The notes under the pieces are model-generated. The model saw nothing but the letters and a program-made list of their open reading frames with translations, was not told where the DNA came from and did no database searches. Below, piece by piece: positions 1 through 10,040 of a DNA stretch of 64,000 nucleotides. The position numbers and the translations under genes were made by a program. Each line of letters starts with the position of its first letter. Within the stretch, counting starts at the first letter, position 1. This DNA is from Bathynomus jamesi (Eukaryota; Arthropoda; Malacostraca; Isopoda; Cirolanidae), in assembly GCA_023014485.1 (NCBI GenBank), contig JAJOZX010002354.1, forward strand, positions 309,001 to 373,000, read 5' to 3'.

Positions 1-1135
1 TGCTTTATTAGATTTGGATGCAACACTTGAACTTGAAGGCATATTTTGACTCTTCTCTTTATTAACCACAACAGCTTGGTGAGTTTCTTTGTTAGGCGCA
101 AAATTGCATTCAATGTCTTCTGGATTTGGGAATTTTCAAATTCCTCTAAAGCAGTTTTGTTAGTCTGATGCGCAGATTCCTCACTTACCTTTTGTTTCTT
201 AGGTGGAGGAGAAGCACTTTCTTCAGTCTGTGAAACATCTAGTGAAAAAGTTTCATTTTCTAGATTAGCAGTTGATGAAGTTGGTTCATTTTTCTGAGGT
301 CTAGCACTAGCACATTTTGTGAACAAACTAAATGACTGCTTTGCCGTATCTCTTTGCTGCACTTCATCCTGGTATTTCTTTACTGCAATATCTAAGCTGT
401 GGGCCCAAACTCTGGGACCTCTTGTATTGTAACAAATATTTTTTTTGGAATTAAAATGTTCCTCCCAGTTTTGCTTCTTTGAATATTTGTTCTTGCATTG
501 ACCACAAAAGTAACCCCTTTTAACACCCTCACTTTTCTCTCCAACTTCATCAATATTAGGATCCATTATTGATTATTGACTACCTGAAAAAATACAAAAT
601 AAGTAAAAGTTAGTAAATATAGTATGGTAAAAGTGAGTAAAAGTAAGTAAATATAGTACAATGAAAGTAAGTAAAAGTAAGTGCTTTAAACTTAGTAAAA
701 GTAAGGAAGAGTAAGTAAAAGTAGGTAAGTAAAAGTAAGTTTAAACTTAACTAAACTTTTCAATTCTAGAGTCATGGTGGATTACTTAAAACCGCACAAG
801 TAATTATCTGGCCAATTTATCAAACCTGGCCGAGATCAATGGAACATAGTCCAATCCTGATAATTTTATATTAAAAAAATATACGTTTTAATAAAATTTT
901 AATTATCAAAACATTGAAGCTTAACAAAAAATAAAAATAATTGTTAAATATGGAATTACCAACTAAACTTAAAATAACTAAATTTGTAATTAAAAAAATT
1001 GGTTTGTACAAGAACTTATACGCAAAAAAATTGCATAATGTCTAGCGGATGAACAAAACCCAAACCCAAATTTACTTTTTCTCATGGTCAAATTTACTGG
1101 AGCAATGCTCCCAAGATCCCAGGAATCTGGAGTCA
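1..1135 (-). mobile_element. TE1 DNA transposon, partial inverted copy
   Basis: The segment is the reverse complement of about 3382-4530, so it is the 5' part of the same transposon lying in the opposite direction; the rest lies outside the window. Its terminal sequence TGACTCCAGATTCC ends at 1135, where LINE sequence begins. It includes, on the minus strand, the start codon region and about the first 190 codons of the TE1 zinc-finger protein (ATG near 565-567). Compared with the 3382-6726 copy it is nearly identical, with scattered single-base differences. As it is cut by the window edge, integrity of the copy cannot be judged. Confidence 0.85.
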
Positions 1136-1620
1136 GGCAGGGTGGTTACCCTTCTTTGGGACAGGCTGAATGAAAGCAAACTTCCAGCAGAAAGGAGAAG
1201 TACCAGATGAAAGACAAAGATGGAAGAGTTTGCTGAGGCAGGATGTCAGCTCAGCACAGCACAGAAGCACAGTTCTTGAGAACAATAGGAGGAACACTAT
1301 CAGGACCATACACCTTCCTAGAGCTGAGCCCAGATAGGGCAGAAAGAACCTCTTTGGAAGAGATTCAAATTTCAGACATAATTAAAGTTAGAGGAGGAAT
1401 AGTGGATGGAATAGAGGAATAGAGGATGGAAATGGCAAGAAAAGAAGGAAATTCATCCAGGGTTGAGTTGAAGGTGAAAGTTTGAGTGAAGAGTTCAGCT
1501 TTGTTAGAAGAGATAGCAACTGAGGCAGTGGAATGGAAAAGGGACGGGGGATAAGAAGAGGAAGAGAGGAGAGGTTCTAAGCAAGATGCCAGAATATAGA
1601 GGGGGTGAATAAAAAATTTC
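1136..1620 (-). pseudogene. LINE reverse transcriptase, N-terminal half fragment
   Basis: Read on the minus strand, this stretch encodes the region between endonuclease and the first reverse transcriptase blocks of a Jockey/CR1-type LINE. Recognisable pieces are SSNKAELFTQTFTFNSTLDE, then SRKVYGPDSVPPIVLKNCAS, then CAELTSCLSKLFHLCLSSGT, then PFCWKFAFIQPVPKKGNHPA. The last matches the family pattern CWK-x-A-x-VQPVPKKG. Frames change between blocks and there are stops, so it is dead. It ends exactly at the TE1 terminus at 1135, so TE1 appears to have inserted here. Bases 1621-1733 show nothing recognisable. Confidence 0.7.
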
Positions 1621-1733
1621 TAAATACAAACCATGTAAGGGTCCTCATTTATGTATTTTGAATGCTGAATTTGAATACACTTTGTGTTACTTTGGGTGGA
1701 TTCGAACAACGGTTCAGGATCGACCTGCAGTCA

Positions 1734-3060
1734 ACCCTTCTGCAGCATCCTGCCTCATTTGCAGGACTTGGTGAAGGAGGGAATTGCTGTCTGATCTCAT
1801 CCTGCCCTTGTAGCCAACCATGCATGGCAGGTCAGGGACTTTGCACATGAATCTGTCTGCTGTTCTTGAAGTTATTCAGGTTCGTGTGCTGGAGATTCCC
1901 TACTTCTCTCAGTAGGGCATTGAAAAGCTTTGGGCCTCATATTTTGAGAGAATTATCCACCCTCGTTTTCATGGCCCCCCGTCCCACAGTAGCTGGGACT
2001 GTACAAAATCTGCCTCTTTTCTCATTCCAGTTTGTTTCTATTTCATTTCTAAGGTTAGGGACAAAGCCCTCAAGTATTTTCCATATATATATTATTGTGT
2101 ACCACTCTCACCTTCTTTCATTAGAGTAGAGTTTCAGGGATTGTAGCCAAGACCAGTCGTCTTCACCATCCATTTCTTTTATCTTAGACATAAAAGTCCT
2201 TTGTATAGCTTTCATGTTCACAATGTCTAGTTTTCTGTCAGGGCCATAACTAGGGTTTAGAAATTAGTGAGGTCCAGATTTTTTTTGAGCGCAGCGGGAT
2301 GAGCAAAATTCAGACCAAAATGACATCTACAAACACAACCCAAGCTATACACTAAACACAAAACCCTTGTCTATAATTAAATACTGTACAAAGGGACCTG
2401 TTAGCAAAAATACTTTTATTAAAGCTGCAGCAATATTTCACAGTTCAGTCTCTTTTTTTTTTTAGGAAATAATTACCGAGGTCCGGACCTCGGTGACCTC
2501 ATAGGTAGTTACGGCCATGTTTTCTGTATGGGCTTGTGAGTACTGAGCAATACTCAATTACTGGTAGGACTTGGCTCTTCCATAATTTGAGCATGATGTT
2601 TGCTTTTCTGCTGCAGAAGCTCCTCCAGATGATTCCCATTATTTTTCTAACCATTGTAATTTTGATGTTGTAGTGCTCTCTGAATTCTGTATCCAATGAC
2701 ATTATTACTCCCAGATCCTTGACTTGTAGATTTGGTATTATCTGTTTGGCTTGCAGAGTTTTGTATCTTTTATTCTGCAGCTCCTTGTTATTACCACATC
2801 TTAGGTTATTACCACATCTTAGAAGTTGGAATTTTTTTTTTTGTTGAACTTCATATTGTTGTCTTCTGTCCACTGGAATAATGTTTCAATGTTGTTTTGT
2901 AATTTTCTTATGTCACCTTTGTTCGATATTTCCTTGAATATCTTTGTCTCATCCACGAAACATGATGCAATACTGTCCTTAATATCTGCATCAATATCTG
3001 CAATGCAATGCTGTCCCCCCTCTATAACAAGCAAAATTTTATTTGAGGTCATTAACCCCC
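1734..3060 (-). pseudogene. LINE reverse transcriptase, C-terminal half and 3' end (copy A)
   Basis: Minus-strand translation gives late reverse transcriptase blocks of a Jockey/CR1-type LINE. Around 3000-2830 is a variant of the palm-to-thumb region (SCFVDETKIFKEI, then LFQWTEDNNMKFN). Around 2730-2510 is QVKDLGVIMSLDTEFREHYN followed by MLKLWKSQVLPVIEYCSVL. After the miniature element (2239-2519) the C-terminal tail resumes (RKLDIVNMKAIQRTFMSKI, then IIYIWKILEG near 2080, then a tail to about 1750). Several frame changes and stops show it is dead. The catalytic YxDD motif is not in this fragment. Confidence 0.75.
2239..2519. mobile_element. hAT-type miniature element (MITE), copy A
   Basis: The 281-bp non-coding insert has terminal inverted repeats starting CAGGGCCATAACTA and ending TAGTTACGGCCATG. 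It is flanked by a perfect 8-bp target duplication TTTTCTGT at 2231-2238 and 2520-2527. Eight-base duplications with CAG-type ends are the hAT pattern. It interrupts the minus-strand LINE coding sequence. Next to its right end lies an internal palindrome around ACCGAGGTCCGGACCTCGGT. Confidence 0.9.
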
Positions 3061-3381
3061 CTGGACATCGGGTCTGAATACTTCAAACCCCTTTTTCATG
3101 GAAAATTCCCATGTTCATGATCTGAAATAATGATTTTAACATTTAATTGGTCATTGATATTTAACCAAATATATTTTATTCATACCTTCAAATTGGGGAC
3201 TCTAAATAAATACCTCTATCTGTGACTTTCAGTGACCTAGAATGACCATTAGCTTAAAAAGCATAACAAAACTGGACAACAAATTCAAACTTTTTTCCTG
3301 TTCCTCAAGTAAAATAGGGTGAGTGGGTGAGTCTGGTAGACTTTTGCAGGCAGAATACAAATATGGATGCAAAATGTTTCC

Positions 3382-6300
3382 TGACTCCAGATTCCTGGGA
3401 TCTTGGGAGCATTGCTCCAGTAAATTTGACCATGAGAAAAAGTAAATTTGGGTTTGGGTTTTGTTCATCCGCTAGACATTATGCAATTTTTTTGCGTATA
3501 CGTTCTTGTACAAACCAATTTTTTTTAATTACAAATTTAGTTATTTTAAGTTTAGTTGGTAATTCCATATTTAACAATTATTTTTATTTTTTGTTAAGCT
3601 TCAATGTTTTGATAATTAAAATTTTATTAAAACGTATATTTTTTTAATATAAAATTATCAGGATTGGACTATGTTCCATTGATCTTGGCCAGGTTTGATA
3701 AATTGGCCAGATAATTACTGGTGCGGTTTTAAGTAATCCACCATGACTCTAGAATTGAAAAGTTTAGTTAAGTTTAAACTTACTTTTACTTACTTTAACT
3801 TACCTACTTTTACTTACTCTTCCTTACTTTTACTAAGTTTAAAGCACTTACTTTTACTTACTTTCATTGTACTATATTTACTTACTTTTACTCACTTTTA
3901 CCATACTATATTTACTAACTTTTACTTATTTTGTATTTTTTCAGGTAGTCAATAATCAATAATGGATCCTAATATTGATGAAGTTGGAGAGAAAAGTGAG
4001 GGTGTTAAAAGGGGTTACTTTTGTGGTCAATGCAAGAACAAATATTCAAAGAAGCAAAACTGGGAGGAACATTTTAATTCCAAAAAAAATATTTGTTACA
4101 ATACAAGAGGTCCCAGAGTTTGGGCCCACAGCTTAGATATTGCAGTAAAGAAATACCAGGATGAAGTGCAGCAAAGAGATACGGCAAAGCAGTCATTTAG
4201 TTTGTTCACAAAATGTGCTAGTGCTAGACCTCAGAAAAATGAACCAACTTCATCAACTGCTAATCTAGAAAATGAAACTTTTTCACTAGATGTTTCACAG
4301 ACTGAAGAAAGTGCTTCTCCTCCACCTAAGAAACAAAAGGTAAGTGAGGAATCTGCGCATCAGACTAACAAAACTGCTTTAGAGGAATTTGAAAATTCCC
4401 AAATCCAGAAGACATTGAATGCAATTTTGCGCTTAACAAAAGAAACTCACCAAGCTGTTGTGGTTAATAAAGAGAAGAGTCAAAATATGCCTTCAAGTTC
4501 AAGTGTTGCATCCAAATCTAATAAAGCAAAAAGCAACAAATTTGACATTTCCATAGCCCATTTAAGCAAGTGTAAATCAATACAAGAAATCCTGAACAAT
4601 GATTTGATCAAATCTACATTCAAATTGGTGGAAAAGAAGGATCTAGGACATGCTGATGATTCATTTTCAGTACCAAGTGATATAATGGAAAACATTGCAA
4701 ATAGTGACACTAATATGCCTGATGTAGATATAGCTGTTGAGGATGAAGATGATGATAATCAAGAAGATATTGATGATGCTTCTGATGATAATCAAGAAGA
4801 TATTGATGATGCTTCTGATGATAAAATGTTTACATTATATTGCATAGCTTGCACAGACCCCAAAGCATGTGCTTCAGACAAACATTCTAACATAAAAGGT
4901 TACTTCAATGTTAAAGATTTAACCTATGTATGCAAATAAGGAGAAAATTAAGAGAGATGGTATAGAAATCTGAAAACCCACCTGAAGAGACATTTAATTA
5001 AACTTCAGCATCATCAAAGAGCTGCTGTTTATGAAGTGATGAAAACATCTTCTCGGAACACTACTAAATGCATAGAAGACTTATGTGGCAACATCTTATA
5101 CTACATAATGAAAACAAACACTGCATGGGCTCTATATCCAGTACTTCTAGCTGTATTACATAGGTCAGGTTGTGAGGTTGGAAATTTGAATCATAGCACA
5201 CATGCGTGCGAGACAATTTGTGAGCTATTAGATAAATAATCAACTTAAAGAACAAACTGTAAAGTGGTTCTTAGAACAAACTTTAGTAACAATAACAGCT
5301 GACATTGGAACAATTTTGGGATTAAGCATGCTAGTTGTATTAGTTATGAGTGAAGAAGATAAGACTGTAAAACTTGCTGGGATAAATTTAGTACGCAGCA
5401 AATCAGGAGTTTATTTGGCCAATGAAATTTTTGATGTGTTGAAGTCTCCTAATCACTTGAAACTATCTGAAGAAGCAATTAAATCCAAGGTATCTGGAAT
5501 GGTTGGAGATGGGGCTTTTTGTAAGGACAACGAGCCATTTAAAAATGAAATGAAAAAGTTGTTTGGAGAAAATTTCAAATTTTGATGGGACTTAATGCAT
5601 CTTGTGAACAGAGCCCACGTTGATGCATTGAAGAAAATTTGTAAACTAAGTGAGCTTTTAGACTTTATTCAGAATCACACTTCAAATCTGAGATCAGGCC
5701 TTGACTATACCAATATGGTTCTTGACAATATCATTGGTTTTAAGAGACCAAAACTCAAATCTGATACTCGCATGGTTAATTACGAATTTGATCAATTTGA
5801 CAGATTTGTGGAAAATTGTGTGTTTTTTGATCATCCACAAGAGAAAGAAATTAGTGCCAAGTTCTATGTATTGATTTCCTATGTAACAAAGATTATGTTG
5901 CAAGTAGCTCAAAAAACCACAGTTAGTGCAGAATTTGTAGAAAATATATTTTATAAAGGAGGGAAAACTGTTATGTTAAGAGTGATGGAAACAATTTCCA
6001 AATTAGCTAATGGAGGAAATGCAAATGATGTAGTTTCTGAATTTAAGCACAATACCACAGGGCAGCAAAAGGAACTAACAGCTGAGGATTACATCCTAAA
6101 TGAAGTTTACAAATACATCAAGAAACGTTCTGATTACTACCAGGTTGCTGAAGTTGCTAGACCATCCAGAACCAGATCTGAAAGTAGTTTTACAAAAGAC
6201 TCAGTGATAAATTGGCTGACAGAATATATAGAACAGCTGTGGAAAGGAATCACAGAGAGATTAAAGCATTTTGATAAAGATGGATCAACTGCCTGGAGTG

Positions 6301-6726
6301 AAGCACCAGCTGAAGGGACATTCTCCATTCTTGGTTACATTGTTGAACACAAAGGATCCATTAAGCCATCTCATTTGACTAAGCTGTGCAGAATTGTGAA
6401 GGAGGGTCCAGCTCCAGGCACTAGATCTGCTGTAATGATCACACAGAAAGCCATTGATCAGTGGCCAAGCATACATGGCAGTAAATTCACAACAAATGCC
6501 TACATGCAAGGTCTAACATCGTCCACTGTTGCTGCTGCAATGAGTAAATAAACTTAAGGTGAGTTATAAACTGTACATTATTGTATTATTATGTTTAGCT
6601 AAAACAATTTGTAATTGGTATGTCGTCAATTCAAGAGTTTACTATCATTAACCTATCTAGTGGTGTAAGGGGAAAAAAAGTAAATTCAGAGCTGTGCTCC
6701 AGTAAATTTTTTCAAATCTGGAGTCA
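3382..6726 (+). mobile_element. TE1: zinc-finger DNA transposon
   Basis: The element begins TGACTCCAGATTCCTGGG at 3382 and ends with the inverted match AATCTGGAGTCA at 6715-6726. The inner parts of the ends also match imperfectly (both include CCAGTAAATTT). The boundaries are supported by comparison with the two LINE repeats on either side, where homology stops exactly at the ends. A clean target duplication is not visible, because the flanks are the ends of a duplicated segment. It carries one broken transposase-like gene. Bases 3480-3940 are AT-rich with a run of TTACTTAC-like repeats (about 3778-3930). Confidence 0.75.
3962..6551 (+). pseudogene. TE1 transposase-like protein, zinc finger, RNase H-like, broken
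   Basis: The first block (3962-4939) starts MDPNIDEVGEKSEG and has a Cys2-type zinc-binding segment (CGQCKNKYSKKQNWEEHFNS) near residue 20. A Lys/Ser-rich linker follows, and near 4757-4822 two copies of an acidic NQEDIDDASDD repeat. Coding continues at 5036-5239 and from about 5316. The core has SGMVGDGAF then MHLVNRAHVDALKK, like the second catalytic Asp and the C-x-x-H step of hAT-like transposases. The C-terminal part has a conserved GTFSILGYIVEH segment near 6320. A stop after 4936, a frame change near 5240-5316 and a TGA at 5583-5585 break it. The superfamily is uncertain: hAT-like by motif order only. Confidence 0.6.
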
Positions 6727-6728
6727 TG

Positions 6729-8050
6729 CCCCTCTGCAGCATCCTGCCTCATTTGCAGGACTTGGTGAAGGAGGGAATTGCTGTCTGATCTCCTCCTGCC
6801 CTTGTAGCCAACCATGCATGGCAGGTCAGGGACTTTGCACACGAATCTGTCTGCTGTTCTTGAAGTTATTCAGGTTCGTGTGCTGGAGATTCCCTACTTC
6901 TCTCAGTAGGGCATTGAAAAGCTTTGGGCCTCATATTTTGAGAATTATCCACCCTCGTTTTCATGGCCCCCTGTCCCACAGTAGCTGGGACTGTACAAAA
7001 TCTGCCTCTTTTCTCATTCCAGTTTGTTTCTATTTCATTTCTAAGGTTAGGGACAAAGCCCTCAAGTATTTTCCATATATATATTATTGTGTACCACTCT
7101 CACCTTCTTTCATGAGAGTAGAGTTTCAGGGATTGTAGCCAAGACCAGTCGTCTTCACCATCCATTTCTTTTATCTTAGACATAAAAGTCCTTTGTATAG
7201 CTTTCATGTTCACAGTGTCTAGTTTTCTGTCAGGGCCGTAACTAGGGTTTAGAAATTAGTGAGGTCCAGATTTTTTTCGAGCGCAGCGGGACGAGCAAAA
7301 TTCAGACCAAAATGATATCTACAAACACAACCCAAGCTATACACTAAACACAAAACCCTTGTCTATAATTAAATACTGTACAAAGGGACATGTTAGCAAA
7401 AATACTTTTATTAAAGCTGCAGCAATATTTCACGGTTCAGTCTCTTTTTTTTTTTTAGGAAATAATTACCGAGGTCCGGACCTCGGTGACCTCATAGGTA
7501 GTTACGGCCATGTTTTCTCTATGGGCTTGTGAGTACTGAGCAATACTCAATTACTGGTAGGACTTGGCTCTTCCATAATTTGAGCATGATGTTTGCTTTT
7601 CTGCTGCAGAAGCTCCTCCAGATGATTCCCATTATTTTTCTAACCATTGTAATTTTGATGTTGTAGTGCTCTCTGAATTCTGTATCCAATGACATTATTA
7701 CTCCCAGATCCTTGACTTGTAGATTTGGTATTATCTGTTTGGCTTGCAGAGTTTTGTATCTTTTATTCTGCAGCTCCTTGTTATTACCACATCTTAGAAG
7801 TTGGAATTTTTTTTTTGTTGAACTTCATATTGTTGTCTTCTGTCCACTGGAATAATGTTTCAATGTTGTTTTGTAATTTTCTTATGTCACCTTTGTTCGA
7901 TATTTCCTTGAATATCTTTGTCTCATCCACGAAACATGATACAATACTGTCCTTAATATCTGCATCAATATCTGCAATGCAATGCTGTCCCCCCTCTATA
8001 ACAAGCAAAATTTTATTTGAGGTCATTAACCCCCCTGGACATCGGGTCTG
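6729..8050 (-). pseudogene. LINE reverse transcriptase, C-terminal half (copy B)
   Basis: The same coding remnants are present as in copy A. Around 8020-7800 is a minus-strand block with SCFVDETKIFKEI and LFQWTEDNNMKFN. Around 7720-7530 is the thumb-like block with QVKDLGVIMS, and after the miniature element comes the C-terminal tail to about 6760. Frameshifts and stops are present. The copy is useful for dating: it lacks the 18-base tandem duplication seen in copy A. Confidence 0.72.
7231..7512. mobile_element. hAT-type miniature element (MITE), copy B
   Basis: The 282-bp element is homologous to 2239-2519. It starts CAGGGCCGTAACTA and ends TAGTTACGGCCATG. The flanks are TTTTCTGT (7223-7230) and TTTTCTCT (7513-7520), an 8-bp duplication with one later substitution. 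Because it sits at the same LINE position as copy A, it was duplicated with the LINE and did not insert independently. Confidence 0.9.
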
Positions 8051-8439
8051 AATACTTCAAACCCCTTTTTCATGGAAAATTCCGATGTTCATGATCTGAA
8101 ATAATGATTTTAACATTTAATTGGTCATTGATATTTAACCAAATATATTTTATTCATACCTTCAAATTGGGGACTCTAAATAAATACCTCTATCTGTGAC
8201 TTTCAGTGACCTAGAATGACCATTAGCTTAAAAAGCATAACAAAACTGGACAACAAATTCAAACTTTTTTCCTGTTCCTCAAGTAAAATAGGGTGAGTGG
8301 GTGAGTCTGGTAGACTTTTGCAGGCAGAATACAAATATGGATGCAAAATGTTTCCATCACCCACAGTTTTTGAACAAGTTGAATTTGAATTTTGTTTCAA
8401 AAACAGACAGGAATATGTAGGTATAATTGGCAGCATTCA

Positions 8440-8730
8440 TTGGAACCAGACATGGGGTAAATAGTAATAGGTAATAGTAACAGACTATTATAGGATTTTT
8501 CAAGTAATAGTAATAGACTATTACATGATTTTTCAAGTAATAGTAATACTATTGATAAGACTATTACAGGATTTTTCAAGTAATAGCAATACTAATAACT
8601 ATTACAGGATTTTTCAAGTAATAGCAATACTAATAGACTGTTACAGGATTTTTCAAGTAGCTAATAGTAATAGGTCATAATTTTTTGGCTGTAATAGTAA
8701 TCGACAATAGTATATTACTTTTCTATTACA
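8440..8730. repeat. Minisatellite, about 37-43-bp units
   Basis: About five to six imperfect tandem units share the core TATTACAGGATTTTTCAAGT followed by variable AATAG/TAATA stretches. The array decays at both ends. There is no coding potential, and unit spacing varies because of the AATAG microsatellite inside each unit. Confidence 0.85.
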
Positions 8731-8894
8731 GTGGCAATGGACATATTGCATGAACAAAGAACTGAAAAATAAACTAAATCTACTCTAAACTAAAATAAAC
8801 GTGTAAGTGAACTAATATTGTGGCAAATTTTTCCTTCAATAAAGTAAAATTTATCAAGACCTACAGTCTCTGAAATTGTAATGATTTAGTTGAA

Positions 8895-9369
8895 ACAAAT
8901 ATTTGTTATTTGGCTGCCACTCAGCCTCATCCTAGATCCATGAGTGCAGAGCCCTCTGCTTCTCAGTCTTATCCTGGATCCCTAAATCCAAACACTGCAT
9001 CACCAGCTCGATACCATCTCACACAGTGTACCCCCCAAGGGGCCTTGGTAAATCGGGATGCTGGGAATACAGTCGGAGGTCATGATGAGGAGGCATCTTG
9101 GACAATGGTGGTAGGGAGGGGCCAGAAGTGAGCAACCCCTACGAGAACTGCAACCACTGCAGTAACTAATGGTGGTGGTCCCTCAAGGAGGTTTGGTCCC
9201 ACTCATGCACCAGCTAACTCTAGGGAGCCAGCCTGTGGCAAAGGCTGGCAGAGAACAGCAGGGTATCATAGGGGCTGCCAAAACAGTGTTTTCTCCCGAA
9301 GTCTCCACATGCTCCGTGAAATGAAATTAGGAAGTACTCGATGGTAACCTTCCAAAACTTTACAACTAA
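8895..9369 (+). pseudogene. ORF1/gag-like reading frame, 5' part, interrupted
   Basis: An open stretch runs from about 8895 (in-frame ATG 8910) to the stop at 9129-9131. It is Pro/Ser/Thr-rich and ends ASWTMVVGRGQK, which resembles the low-complexity N-terminal part of LINE ORF1 or gag proteins. More coding-like sequence follows to about 9350. The Sola-like element cuts it at 9369, and it resumes at 13694. I do not recognise a domain, and there is no zinc knuckle. A CAG acceptor-like sequence precedes 8921. Bases 8731-8894 show nothing notable. Confidence 0.35.
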
Positions 9370-10020
9370 GGGTCATTCTCTGTCAGATCAACCAGTGCCT
9401 AACACCCTCATCTCTCAGATTTTGCTGAAATTTGGTTTATAGGGAGTTTGTGGGCCCTGAATCCATTTCTGAAATTATAAGGTCAATCCGACCAATGGTT
9501 CAAGAGATATGACCTCGGGAAATTTGAGGTCACTTGCGAGGTCACTAACATTTGGCGACCCATAACTTGGGTAATAATGGTCACAATTATATAAAAGTAT
9601 ATATATTTAGAATCAGAAAACGACAAGGAATCCAAATATGCAAGTTTTAGAACTCTAGGTTGAAAAATAAAAAAGTTACACTGTAACCAAAATTTGAGGT
9701 CACAATTTGACCTCTGGGGTATCAAATGAGAATTTTTTTTTTAAATGTAAAAAATGAAGGCATAGGCATTGGCTATTAGAATCAGCAAAAAAAGTTTGTT
9801 TATGTTAGTATTTTTCATGTAACTAACATATAAGTGAACACCATATTCATAAGTTGTGCGTCAATTCTACCTATTTTTTCACACTTAAGCTCATAATTTG
9901 ACCTATAGAAATTAAAATTACATTTTTTTATAGATATAAAAACAAAGGCAAAAATGTAAAATTGTATTTCACTGCTAATCTACACTGGCAATAATAGTTA
10001 TAATAGTGAAAGGGGAAGAC
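9370..10020. repeat. Left long terminal inverted repeat of the Sola-like element
   Basis: About 650 bp pair with 12880-13689 in inverted orientation. Shared blocks include the outer GGGTCATTCTCTGTC end, the tract near 9483-9725, and the inner block ending TGAAAGGGGAAGAC. Any apparent reading frames inside it are mirrored in the other arm and are not genes. Confidence 0.85.
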
Positions 10021-10040
10021 CTACTTAGAGGATTCATGTG

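Larger units (their letters stand above)
1734..3381 (-). repeat. Direct repeat copy A: LINE 3' half plus hAT miniature element
   Basis: This segment is repeated in the same orientation at 6729-8355, and the two copies flank TE1 on either side. Both contain the same 281-bp hAT miniature element at the same place, so the duplication came after that insertion. Copy A differs by an extra 18-base tandem repeat of TTATTACCACATCTTAGG near 2787-2822 and scattered substitutions. Bases 3061-3381, upstream of the recognisable LINE coding part on the minus strand, hold no gene that I can identify. Confidence 0.85.
6729..8355 (-). repeat. Direct repeat copy B: LINE 3' half plus hAT miniature element
   Basis: This is the second copy of the 1734-3381 segment, in the same orientation, directly after TE1. 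Identity is high along the whole length, and the copy ends abruptly at about 8355, just where copy A is cut by TE1. Bases 8051-8355 hold no recognisable gene. Confidence 0.85.

Noticed and set aside
9358..9365. TTTACAAC also flanks the hAT terminus at 58065-58072
   Set aside because: The sequence at 9366-9369 is explained by the CTAA duplication of the Sola-like element. An 8-base match within 64 kb is expected by chance, and no hAT terminus is present at 9366.
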